Assembly: GCF_900114705.1 (NCBI RefSeq) | Contig: NZ_FOTW01000004.1 | Location: forward strand, 496,001 to 560,000 | DNA: 64,000 nucleotides | Direction of reading: 5' to 3' | DNA from: Rugamonas rubra | Lineage (GTDB): Bacteria > Pseudomonadota > Gammaproteobacteria > Burkholderiales > Burkholderiaceae_D | Shown: piece after piece, positions 8,136 through 19,348 of the stretch | How the letters are laid out: the number at the start of each line of letters is the position of its first letter | Position numbering within the stretch: the stretch's first letter is position 1 | The notes under the pieces: generated by a model | Database searches by the model: none | Seen by the model: the letters and a program-made list of their open reading frames with translations, nothing else | Told to the model about the DNA's origin: nothing | Program-made: the position numbers and the translations under genes

Positions 8136-8320
8136 ATGGGTATTACAAGCTTGTCATTGAACTCTTAAAAAAACATGGCTATGTGTACCTCCGACAGGGC
8201 AAAGGGTCTCACGAAATTTGGTGCAAAGGAAGCCATCATCAGATTGTCCCGTTCAACTGTGCATCACGGCATACTGCGAACGGAATCATGAGGGATTGTC
8301 AAATTAACCATCGGTTCTAG
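8132..8320 (+). CDS. HicA-like mRNA interferase toxin
   Basis: 62 residues with the compact dsRBD-like HicA fold: YKLVIELLKKHGYVYLRQGKGSHEIW, quoted here in parts as KKHGYVYLRQ and GKGSHEIW, contains the Gly-Ser-His motif with the catalytic His. PFNCASRHTANGIMRD resembles the C-terminal half of HicA proteins paired with DUF1902 antitoxins. ATG 8132 overlaps the antitoxin stop (ATGA). The module looks intact, unlike its neighbours. An ATG at 8136 is out of this frame. Confidence 0.8.
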   Translation: MNGYYKLVIELLKKHGYVYLRQGKGSHEIWCKGSHHQIVPFNCASRHTANGIMRDCQINHRF

Positions 8321-8333
8321 GCCGCATCGAACA

Positions 8334-8357
8334 ACCCGCCCCGCGCGGGTTTTTTTA
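8334..8357 (+). terminator. Rho-independent terminator after the DUF1902-HicA pair
   Basis: A 6-bp stem (ACCCGC/GCGGGT, 8334-8339 with 8345-8350) is followed by a run of seven T, 14 bases after the hicA stop. Confidence 0.75.
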
Positions 8358-8416
8358 CGATCACCCGCTGTTGCCCGTGGCGCGCGCCTGGCCCATGCGC
8401 CGCGTCAAATACGTCT

Positions 8417-9474
8417 TCAGTCTGCTTCGCCCAGCTCAATCGTCTGCTCGGCGAAAGCAGCCTGGAACGCCATCTCGATACGCGCCAACTCCTCGTCCAC
8501 GATTTCCTTGAACAGCGGGCGCTTGCCGTTGGAAAGGCTGCCTTTGTTTTGATAAAGCAGCTTGATCAGCAGGTCGAGGCGCGCGTTCGGCATGTCCACC
8601 ACTTCGCGGATGGCTACCTTGGCTCGGTCATAGCTGCGGATAAACACGATTTCCGTCACCAGCTCGGTACGAATGGTCTGTTCGACCGCTTGCAGCAGAT
8701 AATGGACCTGGCCGGTGAGGTCCGGGTAGCGGTACGATCCGGAAGCCTCGGCGGGGTTGTTGATCGTCAGTTGCTCGTCGTCGTCGACGCTGATGCTGAC
8801 GACGGTGCGCAGCGGCTTGGAGTACGAATCGAGCACGCGATCATATTCCTGCGGGTGGTGCAGCATGTGGGCCGATACGGGCAGCACCATCCCGGCCGGC
8901 ACGACACCGTCGCGGCCCAGGAAGTCGTGGATCAGGAAGCGGTGGATACGCCCGTTGCCGTCCTCGAAAGGGTGGATGAAGACGAACCCGAACGATACCA
9001 ATGCGGCGCGCACGATCGGGTGCACGCCCTGCGTCCTGGCGGCGCAGTCGACCAGGCCTGCCATCAGGTCGCGCACCATGTTGCCCGGCGGGCAGACGTA
9101 GTGCACGATGGGGGCGCGTCCCGGCATCGATTCCCCAACATAGTTCTGCCAATCGCGAAAGGCGGCCTGGGCATAGCGTTGCTCGACGATCAGATTCTGC
9201 AGCTCGGCGAGCGCGGACTCCGCCAACACCTCGGCGAACGTCGACTTGCCGGCATCGCGCAAGGCGCGCACGAAACGCTGCTCTTGTCGGGCATGGCGGC
9301 GACCAGGTATTTGTCCGCGTCGAGCAGGTCGACGTAGGCGCCGCCGATCACCACCTGCAACGGCAGCTGTTCGCCAGCCAGCAGCTCATATAGGTAGCCG
9401 AGTTGACGCGCGTACTTGCCGTTTGGCTGGCGTTCCACATAGGCTAGGACGCGGTCGGCGCCGAGCATTGACAC
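8417..9474 (-). pseudogene. Fic-family adenylyltransferase-like gene, frameshifted and internally deleted
   Basis: From 9474 one frame encodes the N-terminal region (LGADRVLAYVERQPNGKYAR, GAYVDLLDADKYLVAA). A second frame below about 9290 carries RFVRALRDAGKSTFAEVL, SALAELQNLIVEQRYAQ, the Fic motif HPFEDGNGRIHR and the C-terminal helical part. In intact relatives recalled from memory some 90-100 residues separate these parts, including a SFEIE-type segment like the inhibitory motif of Fic proteins; that stretch is missing and the frames differ. A GTG at 9271 could start the Fic-motif half (284 aa) as a separate product. The extreme N-terminus of the family also seems shortened. Confidence 0.75.
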
Positions 9475-9679
9475 CCCCGCATTATTTTTGTTTAAACCTA
9501 GCCTAGTCTCTCACAAAACGTTCTGATCTAGATGAAACCATTAAAAAAACGGGAGTTTTTCAAGAAAACGTTAAATGGTAATGGTCTGGTGACCGGCAAG
9601 GCAGTGCTGACAAAGAACAGCCATTTGCAAGTAATGCGCTGAGATAGCGCGCTTCCCATGGATGTAGTCGGGAATGGCC

Positions 9680-10069
9680 TCAGACCGCCAGCATGCGGCG
9701 GGCGATAAAGCCCGAGCGCGATTCGCCGGCCGCCAGCGCCGCCTTGTCGATGCGCCGCAGGACGCGCGAGGGCAGGGTGATGTTAATGCGCTCGGTCTTG
9801 TCCGACAGGCTGGCCAAATCGATCTCCACCACCGCCCAAATCCAGCCGGCGAACGCGGGATCGTGGTAGTGCTCTGCAATGGGGCGCGCGTCGGGCACCG
9901 GGCCGCCGTCGTCGATCACCGTCTCCAGCCACAGGTCGATGGCCTCGCGGGCGTTGTCGATCGCCTCGTCCAAGGTGTCGCCGGCGGAAAAGCAGCCGGG
10001 CAGGTCGGGCACCACCACGCCGAACGCCTGCTTATCATTGCCGGGTTCAATTGCAACGGGATACTTCAT
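9680..10069 (-). CDS. hicB: HicB antitoxin with C-terminal ribbon-helix-helix domain
   Basis: 129 residues. The N-terminal partial RNase H-like domain is diagnostic (MKYPVAIEPGNDKQAFGVVV, PDLPGCFSAGDTLDEAIDNA). The C-terminal INITLPSRVLRRIDKAALAA, then GESRSGFIARRMLAV, is a clear ribbon-helix-helix DNA-binding domain. It follows hicA by 9 bp on the same strand. In the family it sequesters HicA and represses the operon through a palindrome at the promoter; such a palindrome is present at 10261-10279. Confidence 0.92.
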   Translation of the reverse strand: MKYPVAIEPGNDKQAFGVVVPDLPGCFSAGDTLDEAIDNAREAIDLWLETVIDDGGPVPDARPIAEHYHDPAFAGWIWAVVEIDLASLSDKTERINITLPSRVLRRIDKAALAAGESRSGFIARRMLAV

Positions 10070-10078
10070 CAGCCTCTC

Positions 10079-10261
10079 CTATTTCAAGCCGGCCTGCTTC
10101 AATATGTTGTTCACCAACCCGATGCCAAGATCCTTTTTGGGATGGGGAACGCTGATATGGCCGCCTTTGCCGGGATGTGTGTAGACGTGGTGCGAGCCTT
10201 TGATGCCTCGAAGCACCCAACCCGACTGTTCAAGCCGCTTAATAAGTTCGGCGCTGTTCAT
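10079..10261 (-). CDS. hicA: HicA mRNA interferase toxin
   Basis: 60 residues starting MNSAELIKRLEQSGWVLRGI and continuing KGSHHVYTHPGKGGHISVPH, with the Gly-Ser-His catalytic motif and the classical C-terminus LVNNILKQAGLK. The ATG at 10261 begins at the usual family start; an in-frame GTG at 10276 lies inside the operator palindrome and is unlikely. The frame is intact and the toxin-first order is that of canonical hicAB. Confidence 0.92.
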   Translation of the reverse strand: MNSAELIKRLEQSGWVLRGIKGSHHVYTHPGKGGHISVPHPKKDLGIGLVNNILKQAGLK

Positions 10262-10279
10262 GTGTGTATGATACACACA
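10261..10279. promoter_or_regulatory. hicAB operator palindrome
   Basis: TGTGTGTAT-G-ATACACACA is a perfect 9+1+9 inverted repeat whose edge overlaps the hicA start codon. On the minus strand its centre reads TATCAT, a fair -10 match. Position and symmetry fit the site at which HicB dimers would repress hicA transcription and possibly block initiation at the start codon. Confidence 0.75.
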
Positions 10280-10390
10280 AAGCGCCGCCCCGCAAGCCAG
10301 TCCCGCCAGCGCCGCGCCCCATCATTCAAACCCGGCTGGAGCGTTGAACACGGTAAAATAGCGCGATATGAATCCAGCGGGTAGCAGCGA

Positions 10391-13931
<3,541 letters not shown>

Positions 13932-13942
<11 letters not shown>

Positions 13943-14900
13943 GCCGTACCCGGCGCCGCGCAAGGTGCTGTTCTTTTCGCAGGACGGCAAGCTGGGCGAC
14001 GCGGTGGTCAACACCGCCTTTGTCGCCGCCCTGCGCGCGCGCGCGCCCGACTGCGAGATCCACGCCACCGTGGCCGGCGCGACGGCGGCCTTCTGGGGCC
14101 AGGACGCGCGCCTGGCGCGGCTGTGGCGCGTGCAGCGGCCGGGCTGGCTCGAGACTGTGCGCACCGCGCTGGCGCTGCGCCGCGAGCGCTACGACTACAT
14201 CGTCACCTGGCAGCGGCTGCGCAAGGAGAAGAGCAAGCTGCTGCTGTGGCTGGCGCGGCCGGGCCGGGTGATCGACCTGTGCGGCCTCGACGGTGGGCCG
14301 CCGACGCACAAGGTGGCGGCCTGCGCCGCCGCGCTCGAGCAGATGGGCCTGCCCGGCGAGGCCGAACTGGCCTACGACATCGGCATGCCGCCCTGCTGTC
14401 CGGAGATCGACCGGATGTTCGCGCCGGGGCGCGAGGTGGTGGTGGTAAACCTGTTCGCCGCCGACGCCTGGCGCAACATCGGCGCGGCGCAGGCGGCCGA
14501 GCTGCTGCGCGGCTTGGGCGCGCTGGCGCCGCAGGCGGCGCTGTGCCTGGTCTGCACCGACGCGACCGCGGCGGCGGCCGGGGCCGTGCTGGCCGAGGCC
14601 GGCGGCGCGGCGGCCGGGCAGGTGGTCAACTGCCAGGGCAACCTGCCGCGCCTGCTGCGCTTGTGCCAGCGCGCCGACCTGGTGATCAGCCCGGACACGG
14701 CGCTGATCCACATCGCCTCGGCCTACGACACGGCGGTGGTCGGCATCTACCAGAACAACGGCGTCAAGGAGGTGGAGTGGGGGCCGCGCTCGCGCCTGAG
14801 CGCGCGCGTGCTGTCGGACTGCCCCGACAGCCTGGACGGCTTCGCCGTGGCCGACGTGCTGGCCAAGGCGGCGGCGCTGCGCGCCGCCTATCTGGACTGA
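13932..14900 (+). CDS. Glycosyltransferase family 9 (heptosyltransferase-like)
   Basis: 322 residues with the GT-B arrangement of LPS heptosyltransferases: KVLFFSQDGKLGDAVVNTAF (N-terminal loop), VVVVNLFAADAWRNIG and the donor-binding C-terminal segment DLVISPDTALIHIASAYDTA followed by VVGIYQNN. It probably adds a sugar to LPS core or a related glycan on the inner face of the inner membrane. The likely start is TTG 13932, overlapping dnaE by 11 bases, with GAGG at 13922-13925. The specific acceptor cannot be told. Confidence 0.85.
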
Positions 14901-14954
14901 GCGGCAGGCGGCGGTCGTTCGTGGGGGCGGGCGCAGACGGGCGCAATACGTAGA

Positions 14955-15073
14955 CTATTCGTCCGGCCCGCTTTGCAGCGCGCTCGCATAGTCTTGGCCG
15001 CCGCAGCAATATAGCGATACAGTGCTGTTAGCTGTTCCTCCGCCTCGGGCGTGAACAGGACCGTATGGCTCAT
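14955..15073 (-). pseudogene. ParE/RelE-type toxin remnant with internal deletion
   Basis: The ATG at 15073 overlaps the parD stop (TAATG). The N-terminus SHTVLFTPEAEEQLTALYRY is a typical ParE helix hairpin. In a different frame, ending at TAG 14955-14957, is the ParE C-terminus GQDYASALQSGPDE. Roughly 57 central residues expected for a ParE of about 95 are missing and the frame shifts near 14995-15005 in a GC-rich GCGGCGGCC stretch. Translation from the ATG reads into unrelated sequence to about 14888. Toxin function should be lost. Confidence 0.8.
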
Positions 15074-15351
15074 TATGTCTTGCCGGTGGCCTTCAAGTGC
15101 TCTGCGGCCAGTCTGGCCCGCACTTGTTCTATGCTGACGGCCCGTTGTGGATCGGCCTTGAGCGCGTCGAACGCGGGTAGCACGCTTTGCTGCAACCACT
15201 GCTCCATCGCGCGGTCACGCGCCAGCAGGGCGCGCAGGCCATCTCGAATCACTTCGCTTTCGGTGGCGTACTCGCCGGAGGCGACCTTGGTTTTCACAAT
15301 CTCAGCCATTTCCGTCGGCAAGGTGATGCTAAATTGCTGGGTTGTCCGCAT
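15073..15351 (-). CDS. parD: ParD-type antitoxin (ribbon-helix-helix)
   Basis: 92 residues. The N-terminal ribbon-helix-helix reads TTQQFSITLPTEMAEIVKTK and GEYATESEVIRDGLRALLAR; the C-terminal tail (SIEQVRARLAAEHLKATGKT) normally wraps the toxin. The frame is intact while its toxin gene is gutted, so it now probably acts only as an autorepressor or as an anti-toxin against related ParE proteins. Confidence 0.88.
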   Translation of the reverse strand: MRTTQQFSITLPTEMAEIVKTKVASGEYATESEVIRDGLRALLARDRAMEQWLQQSVLPAFDALKADPQRAVSIEQVRARLAAEHLKATGKT

Positions 15352-15371
15352 GATGATCCCCTGTCGCCTGA

Positions 15372-15386
15372 TAGGATCTAATCCTA
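15372..15386. promoter_or_regulatory. Candidate parD operator
   Basis: TAGGAT-CTA-ATCCTA is a perfect 6+3+6 palindrome centred 28 bases upstream of the parD start, a usual place for ribbon-helix-helix autorepression. Confidence 0.55.
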
Positions 15387-15439
15387 CCCAGCGCCGCTCG
15401 GCTGGTCAAGCCCGGCCAGCGCCGGGGGGACGTGTCGGC

Positions 15440-15673
15440 CTAGCCCATGTCCTTGAGCGCCGTGATGGCGTAGCCCTTGGCGCGGATTTGTTCGAGCGGC
15501 TGGTCGATGTGGTAGCCGGGCAGGCCGGCGGCCAGCTCGTCGACCTCGAGCGCGCTGGTCTCGCGCTGCCAGTCGGTGTTGATGGCCTCCTCGGGGATCG
15601 GCTTGCCCTCGGGTACGGCCAGGTAGGAAAAGATGCCGTCGTGCTCGGCCCTGCGGTAGATGTCCATGCGCAT
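15440..15673 (-). CDS. DUF6139-family small protein
   Basis: 77 residues, MRMDIYRRAEHDGIFSYLAV, then PEGKPIPEEAINTDWQRE and a C-terminal IDQPLEQIRAKGYAITALKD. The pattern matches, from memory, the DUF6139 family seen in Burkholderiales; function unknown. No signal peptide or membrane helix. The ATG at 15673 has a GGGAG 9 bases upstream; the frame continues upstream without conservation. Confidence 0.75.
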   Translation of the reverse strand: MRMDIYRRAEHDGIFSYLAVPEGKPIPEEAINTDWQRETSALEVDELAAGLPGYHIDQPLEQIRAKGYAITALKDMG

Positions 15674-15808
15674 CGTGCTTGCTCCCTTGTGCCAACGTGA
15701 GCCCACAGCGGGGTGGGCGGCTCCGCCGGCGGCGGCGCCAGGTCCGATTCTACGCCTTGCGCGCGGGTATGGCGCGCGGCGCGTCAAGCGCGCGGCCGGA
15801 GCGCCGCG

Positions 15809-16792
15809 CTACAGGGCGGCGCCAGCGTAGTTCAGCTCGTCGGCCGCCGCGGCGGCCGCCGAGAAGTCGTGCGCCGCGTCCACGCCGCTGGCCACCGCCT
15901 CGATGTGCGGCGCCTGCAGGCCGGCGCGCACGGTGGCGGCCAGCGCCAGCAGGGTGTCGAAGCGCTTGCGCGCCTCGGAGCGCTTCTTCGAGGCGATCCC
16001 GGCCATGTCGGGCGGGCACAGCGGTTCGCACGGCAGCTGGTAGTCGCCGTCCAGACGCGGCCGCGCCTCCATCTCCTGCCACAGCGCGTCGTAGTCGGCG
16101 TACACGCGGCCCTTGCGGGCGGCGGCGCGCACGGCGCGGTTCGGGTTGCCCACCAGCAGCATGTGGCGGCAGCCGAAGTCGTGGCCCAGCTGGGCCAGCA
16201 GGCGCACCATCAGGTTCTTCGGCCGCAGGCCGTGCAGCTCGCGGGTGGCCTCGCGGATCAGGCCCAGGCCGTGCTCGCCCTGCGGCCCCTGCAGGCAGCC
16301 GATGCCCAGCGCCATGTGCGGGCCGTCGCGGAAGAAGGAGAAGGCCACCGAGTAGACCAGGTCGGCGCCCTGCACCAGGCGCAGCACCAGCTCGCCCTCG
16401 CGTTCGAGCGGCTCGACGGCGCACAGTTCGACGCCGTAGAACGCGCCGCCCTTGCCCTCGACCTGGCCCAGCAGCACCGGCTGCTGCGCCGCGCGCACCA
16501 CCAGCGCGCCCAGGCCGTGGCGGAAGATGAAGCGGTAGTGCGCCTGCAGCAGCGCCAGCCGTTCGGCGCAGTCGAAGGTGTTGCTCAGGTAGGGGCGGTA
16601 GATCTTGTAGACCAGCCGCGGCCGCGCCTTGACCAGCTCGTGGAACAGCGGGTGCGAGTTGAGCAGCTGCAGCCAGCCGTAGGTGGCCTGGCGGTTGAGG
16701 AAGGCGCGCAGCGACAGCTTGATGGTCTCGCGCAAGTGCGCCAGGCCGTCGGTGCCGCTCAGACCGGAGCGTAGGGTGATCAATGGCGACAT
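15809..16792 (-). CDS. DUF535 (VirK/YbjX) family protein
   Basis: 327 residues. Recognisable segments are LVYKIYRPYLSNTFDCAERL, YSVAFSFFRDGPHMALGIGC, the LVGNPNRAVR region and DYDALWQEMEA, characteristic of the VirK/YbjX family, whose members have been linked to outer-membrane or LPS-related virulence traits in enterobacteria; biochemical activity is unknown. ATG 16792 is preferred, since the 24 in-frame residues upstream are Arg/Pro-rich and unlike the family. It is divergent from the kinase gene across a 290-bp region. Confidence 0.8.
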   Translation of the reverse strand: MSPLITLRSGLSGTDGLAHLRETIKLSLRAFLNRQATYGWLQLLNSHPLFHELVKARPRLVYKIYRPYLSNTFDCAERLALLQAHYRFIFRHGLGALVVRAAQQPVLLGQVEGKGGAFYGVELCAVEPLEREGELVLRLVQGADLVYSVAFSFFRDGPHMALGIGCLQGPQGEHGLGLIREATRELHGLRPKNLMVRLLAQLGHDFGCRHMLLVGNPNRAVRAAARKGRVYADYDALWQEMEARPRLDGDYQLPCEPLCPPDMAGIASKKRSEARKRFDTLLALAATVRAGLQAPHIEAVASGVDAAHDFSAAAAAADELNYAGAAL

Positions 16793-16965
16793 CGTATGGT
16801 ATCTCGGGTAGGCCGGTGGGCGGGAAATCGGGCGCAGGCGCCGGGCGGGGATGCCTGGACGCAATGAGCAATAGTGGAATGGTAACTCCTTGTGTAACGT
16901 ACTGTAAATTGGCGGATTGGCTTACGGCATACCCGTAGTGGCGGGGATGGCGGCCGGCCGCCGTT

Positions 16966-17013
16966 TGCGCGCAAAATAGCGTGCGATGCGCGCAAAACTA
17001 CGTGGAACACGTA
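16966..17013. promoter_or_regulatory. Direct-repeat and dyad cluster between divergent genes
   Basis: TGCGCGCAAAA occurs twice, at 16966-16976 and 16987-16997, exactly 21 bp (two helical turns) apart. Just after it the dyad TACGTG-GAA-CACGTA lies at 16999-17013. The site is 70-117 bases upstream of the sensor-kinase gene. It could be bound by the downstream FixJ-type regulator or another factor; no ligand can be assigned from sequence. Confidence 0.45.
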
Positions 17014-17082
17014 CGCGGAATTGGCAATGCGCCAACGCCGCGGCCGGTGCATAATGCAACATAACGATACAAACCCAAGCCT

Positions 17083-18678
17083 ATGCGTCCCGCCTTCCTC
17101 CGTCCGCTGCAGTACCCCGCCTTCGTCGCGCTGTATCTGCTGTTCGACTGGGCCACCTACATCGAGCCCCTGTACGGCCTGAACATCACCCCGTGGAACC
17201 CCGATCCGGCGCTCGGCCTGGTGTTCTGGCTGCTGCACGGCCGCCGCGCCGCGCTGCCGTTGTTCCTGGCCCTGCTGGGCGGCGAGGTGCTGGTGCGCGG
17301 CATGCCGGCCGGCCCCTGGCTCACCGTGCTCGGCGCGCTCTGGCTGACCGCCGGCTACGGCCTGATCGGCGCCGCGCTGCGCCGCCGCTTCTCCAGCGCC
17401 GCCTTGTTCGACCGCCGCCGCCGCCTGTTCCGCTGGGGCGGCATCGTCGCCGCCGGCAGCCTGTTCAACGCCCTGGTCTACATCAGCCTGCTGTGCGCCG
17501 CCGGCCTGGTGCCGCCGGCGCAGTGGGGCCTGGCGCTGCTGCGCTTCGGCGTCGGCGACATGGTCGGCGTGCTGGTGTCGATGCCGCTGATCTGGATGCT
17601 GGCCAGCGCCGCCGGCCGCGCCGGCCTGCGCGCCATCCTCTGGCGCGGCGAGACGCTGGCCTACCTGGCGCTGGGCGTGGGCGTGCTGTACGCGGTGTTC
17701 GGCGCGGTCGCCAACGCCGAGTTCAAATACCTGTACTTCCTGTTCCTGCCGGTGATCTGGGCGGCCTCGCGCCAGGGCTTGTACGGCGCCGCGCTGATGG
17801 TCTTCGTGCTGCAGGCCGGCATCATCGGCCTGGTCAAGTGGAGCACCGCCGTGGAGATCGCCGGCAGCGAGCTGCAGACGCTCGACGCCATGCTGGCGCT
17901 GGTCGGCTTCTTCATCGGCGCGGTGGTCGACGAGCTGCGCCAGGTCTCGGCCGAGCTCAAGCAGACGCTGCGCCTGGCCGCCGCCGGCGAGATGGCGGCC
18001 GCGCTGGCGCACGAGTTGAACCAGCCGATGACGGCGCTGTCGGCCTACGGCAAGGCCTGCGAACACCTGCTCGGGCGCGGCGAGACGGGGCCGGTGCTGA
18101 AGGACGCCATCGGCCGCATGATCGTCGAGTCGGGCCGCGCCGCCGAGGTGGTGGTGCGGCTGCGCGACTTCTTCCGCACCGGCGCGATGCGCCTCGAGGC
18201 GCTCGAGATCGGCGCCCTGCTCGGCGCCGTTTGCGCCCAGCAGGGCGCGGCGCTGCGCCAGCACGGCGTCGAGCTGAGCGTCGACGCGGCGGCGCCGCTG
18301 GCGGTGCAGGCCGACCGCCTGCAGATCGAGCTGGTGCTGCGCAACCTGCTGGGCAACGCGCTCGACGCCGTGTTGGCGCGGCCGGCCGGCCAGCGCCGCA
18401 TCCGCGTCAGCGTCGAGCAGCTGGCCGGCGCGCGCCTGCAGCTGAGCGTGGTCGACAGCGGCGGCGGCGTCTCCGAGCGGCTGGCCGGGCGCCTGTTCGA
18501 ACCCTTCGTCTCGTCCAAGGCCAGCGGCATGGGCCTGGGCCTGGTGCTCAGCCGCGCCATCGCCGAGGCGCACGGCGGCAGCCTGCGCTTCGACGCGGGC
18601 GGCCACGGCGTGTTCCGCCTGGTGCTGCCGCTGGGCGCGCCCGCCGCCGACGCCGGCACACACAACAACAATCCATAA
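17083..18678 (+). CDS. MASE1-type membrane sensor histidine kinase
   Basis: 531 residues. The first ~285 form a multi-helix membrane sensor resembling MASE1 (GVGDMVGVLVSMPLIWM is the typical GD-x-x-G segment). Then comes a HisKA dimerisation domain with the phospho-acceptor H310 in AAALAHELNQPMTALS and an HATPase domain (LLGNALDAV N-box, VVDSGGGVSE, GMGLGLVLSRAI). The short H-box/FixL-like type pairs with FixJ-type regulators, one of which follows after 29 bp. The stimulus is unknown; no PAS/haem domain is present. It ends in an unusual THNNNP tail. Confidence 0.88.
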   Translation: MRPAFLRPLQYPAFVALYLLFDWATYIEPLYGLNITPWNPDPALGLVFWLLHGRRAALPLFLALLGGEVLVRGMPAGPWLTVLGALWLTAGYGLIGAALRRRFSSAALFDRRRRLFRWGGIVAAGSLFNALVYISLLCAAGLVPPAQWGLALLRFGVGDMVGVLVSMPLIWMLASAAGRAGLRAILWRGETLAYLALGVGVLYAVFGAVANAEFKYLYFLFLPVIWAASRQGLYGAALMVFVLQAGIIGLVKWSTAVEIAGSELQTLDAMLALVGFFIGAVVDELRQVSAELKQTLRLAAAGEMAAALAHELNQPMTALSAYGKACEHLLGRGETGPVLKDAIGRMIVESGRAAEVVVRLRDFFRTGAMRLEALEIGALLGAVCAQQGAALRQHGVELSVDAAAPLAVQADRLQIELVLRNLLGNALDAVLARPAGQRRIRVSVEQLAGARLQLSVVDSGGGVSERLAGRLFEPFVSSKASGMGLGLVLSRAIAEAHGGSLRFDAGGHGVFRLVLPLGAPAADAGTHNNNP

Positions 18679-18707
18679 CAATAATCCACCATCCCCCGGA
18701 GACCACC

Positions 18708-19313
18708 TTGCCCCATGATTTGACCGTCTTCATCGTCGACGACGACCCCGCCGTGCGCGACGCCCTCGGCCTGCTGCTGGGCGTGCGCGGCTACCGCACC
18801 GCCATGTTCGCCAGCGCCGAGGACTTCCTGGCGGCGCGCCGCTGCGACTGGGCCGGCTGCCTGCTGGCCGACATCCGCATGAACGGCATGGACGGCCTGA
18901 GCCTGCAGGCCAGGCTGACCGAACTCGGTTGCGCCATCCCGGTGGTGATCGTCAGCGGCCACGGCGACGTGGCGCTGGCGCGCGCCGCCTTCAAGGCCAA
19001 CGCCATCGATTTCCTCGAGAAACCGTTCGACGACGTCAAGCTGCTCGCCGCCATCGAGGAGGCCTACGCGCGCGAGCGCCAGCAGCGCGGCGCCGAGCAG
19101 CGCCGCGCCGGCGGCCTGGCCTTGCTGGCCGAGCTGACGCCGCGCGAGCGCGAGGTGATGCAACTGGTGGTGACGGGCCAGCACAACCGCGACATCGGGC
19201 CGGCGCTGGGCATCAGCGTGCGCACGGTGGAGGTGCACAAGGCGCGCCTGATGGGCAAGCTGGGGGTCGACAACGTGGCCGACCTGGTGCGCCTGAGCAT
19301 GCTCGACGAGTAG
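18708..19313 (+). CDS. FixJ/NarL-type response regulator
   Basis: 201 residues: receiver domain with acidic pocket (IVDDDP), phospho-acceptor D55 (CLLADIRMNGMDG), K105 in FLEKPFDD, then a LuxR-type helix-turn-helix (LTPREREVMQLVVTGQHNRD, SVRTVEVHKARLMGKLGV). The start is TTG 18708 with GGAG at 18698-18701; the nearby ATG is out of frame. It is the evident partner of the upstream kinase and its target promoters are not identifiable here beyond the candidate site at 16966-17013. Confidence 0.9.
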   Translation: MPHDLTVFIVDDDPAVRDALGLLLGVRGYRTAMFASAEDFLAARRCDWAGCLLADIRMNGMDGLSLQARLTELGCAIPVVIVSGHGDVALARAAFKANAIDFLEKPFDDVKLLAAIEEAYARERQQRGAEQRRAGGLALLAELTPREREVMQLVVTGQHNRDIGPALGISVRTVEVHKARLMGKLGVDNVADLVRLSMLDE

Positions 19314-19348
19314 CGCGGCCGCCAGCGGGCGCGGCGCGGGTGCGGCGG

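Noticed and set aside
17193..19313. Continuous frame suggesting a kinase-regulator fusion protein
   Set aside because: Upstream of 18708 this frame is an out-of-phase reading of the histidine kinase; only the part after TTG 18708 encodes the regulator.
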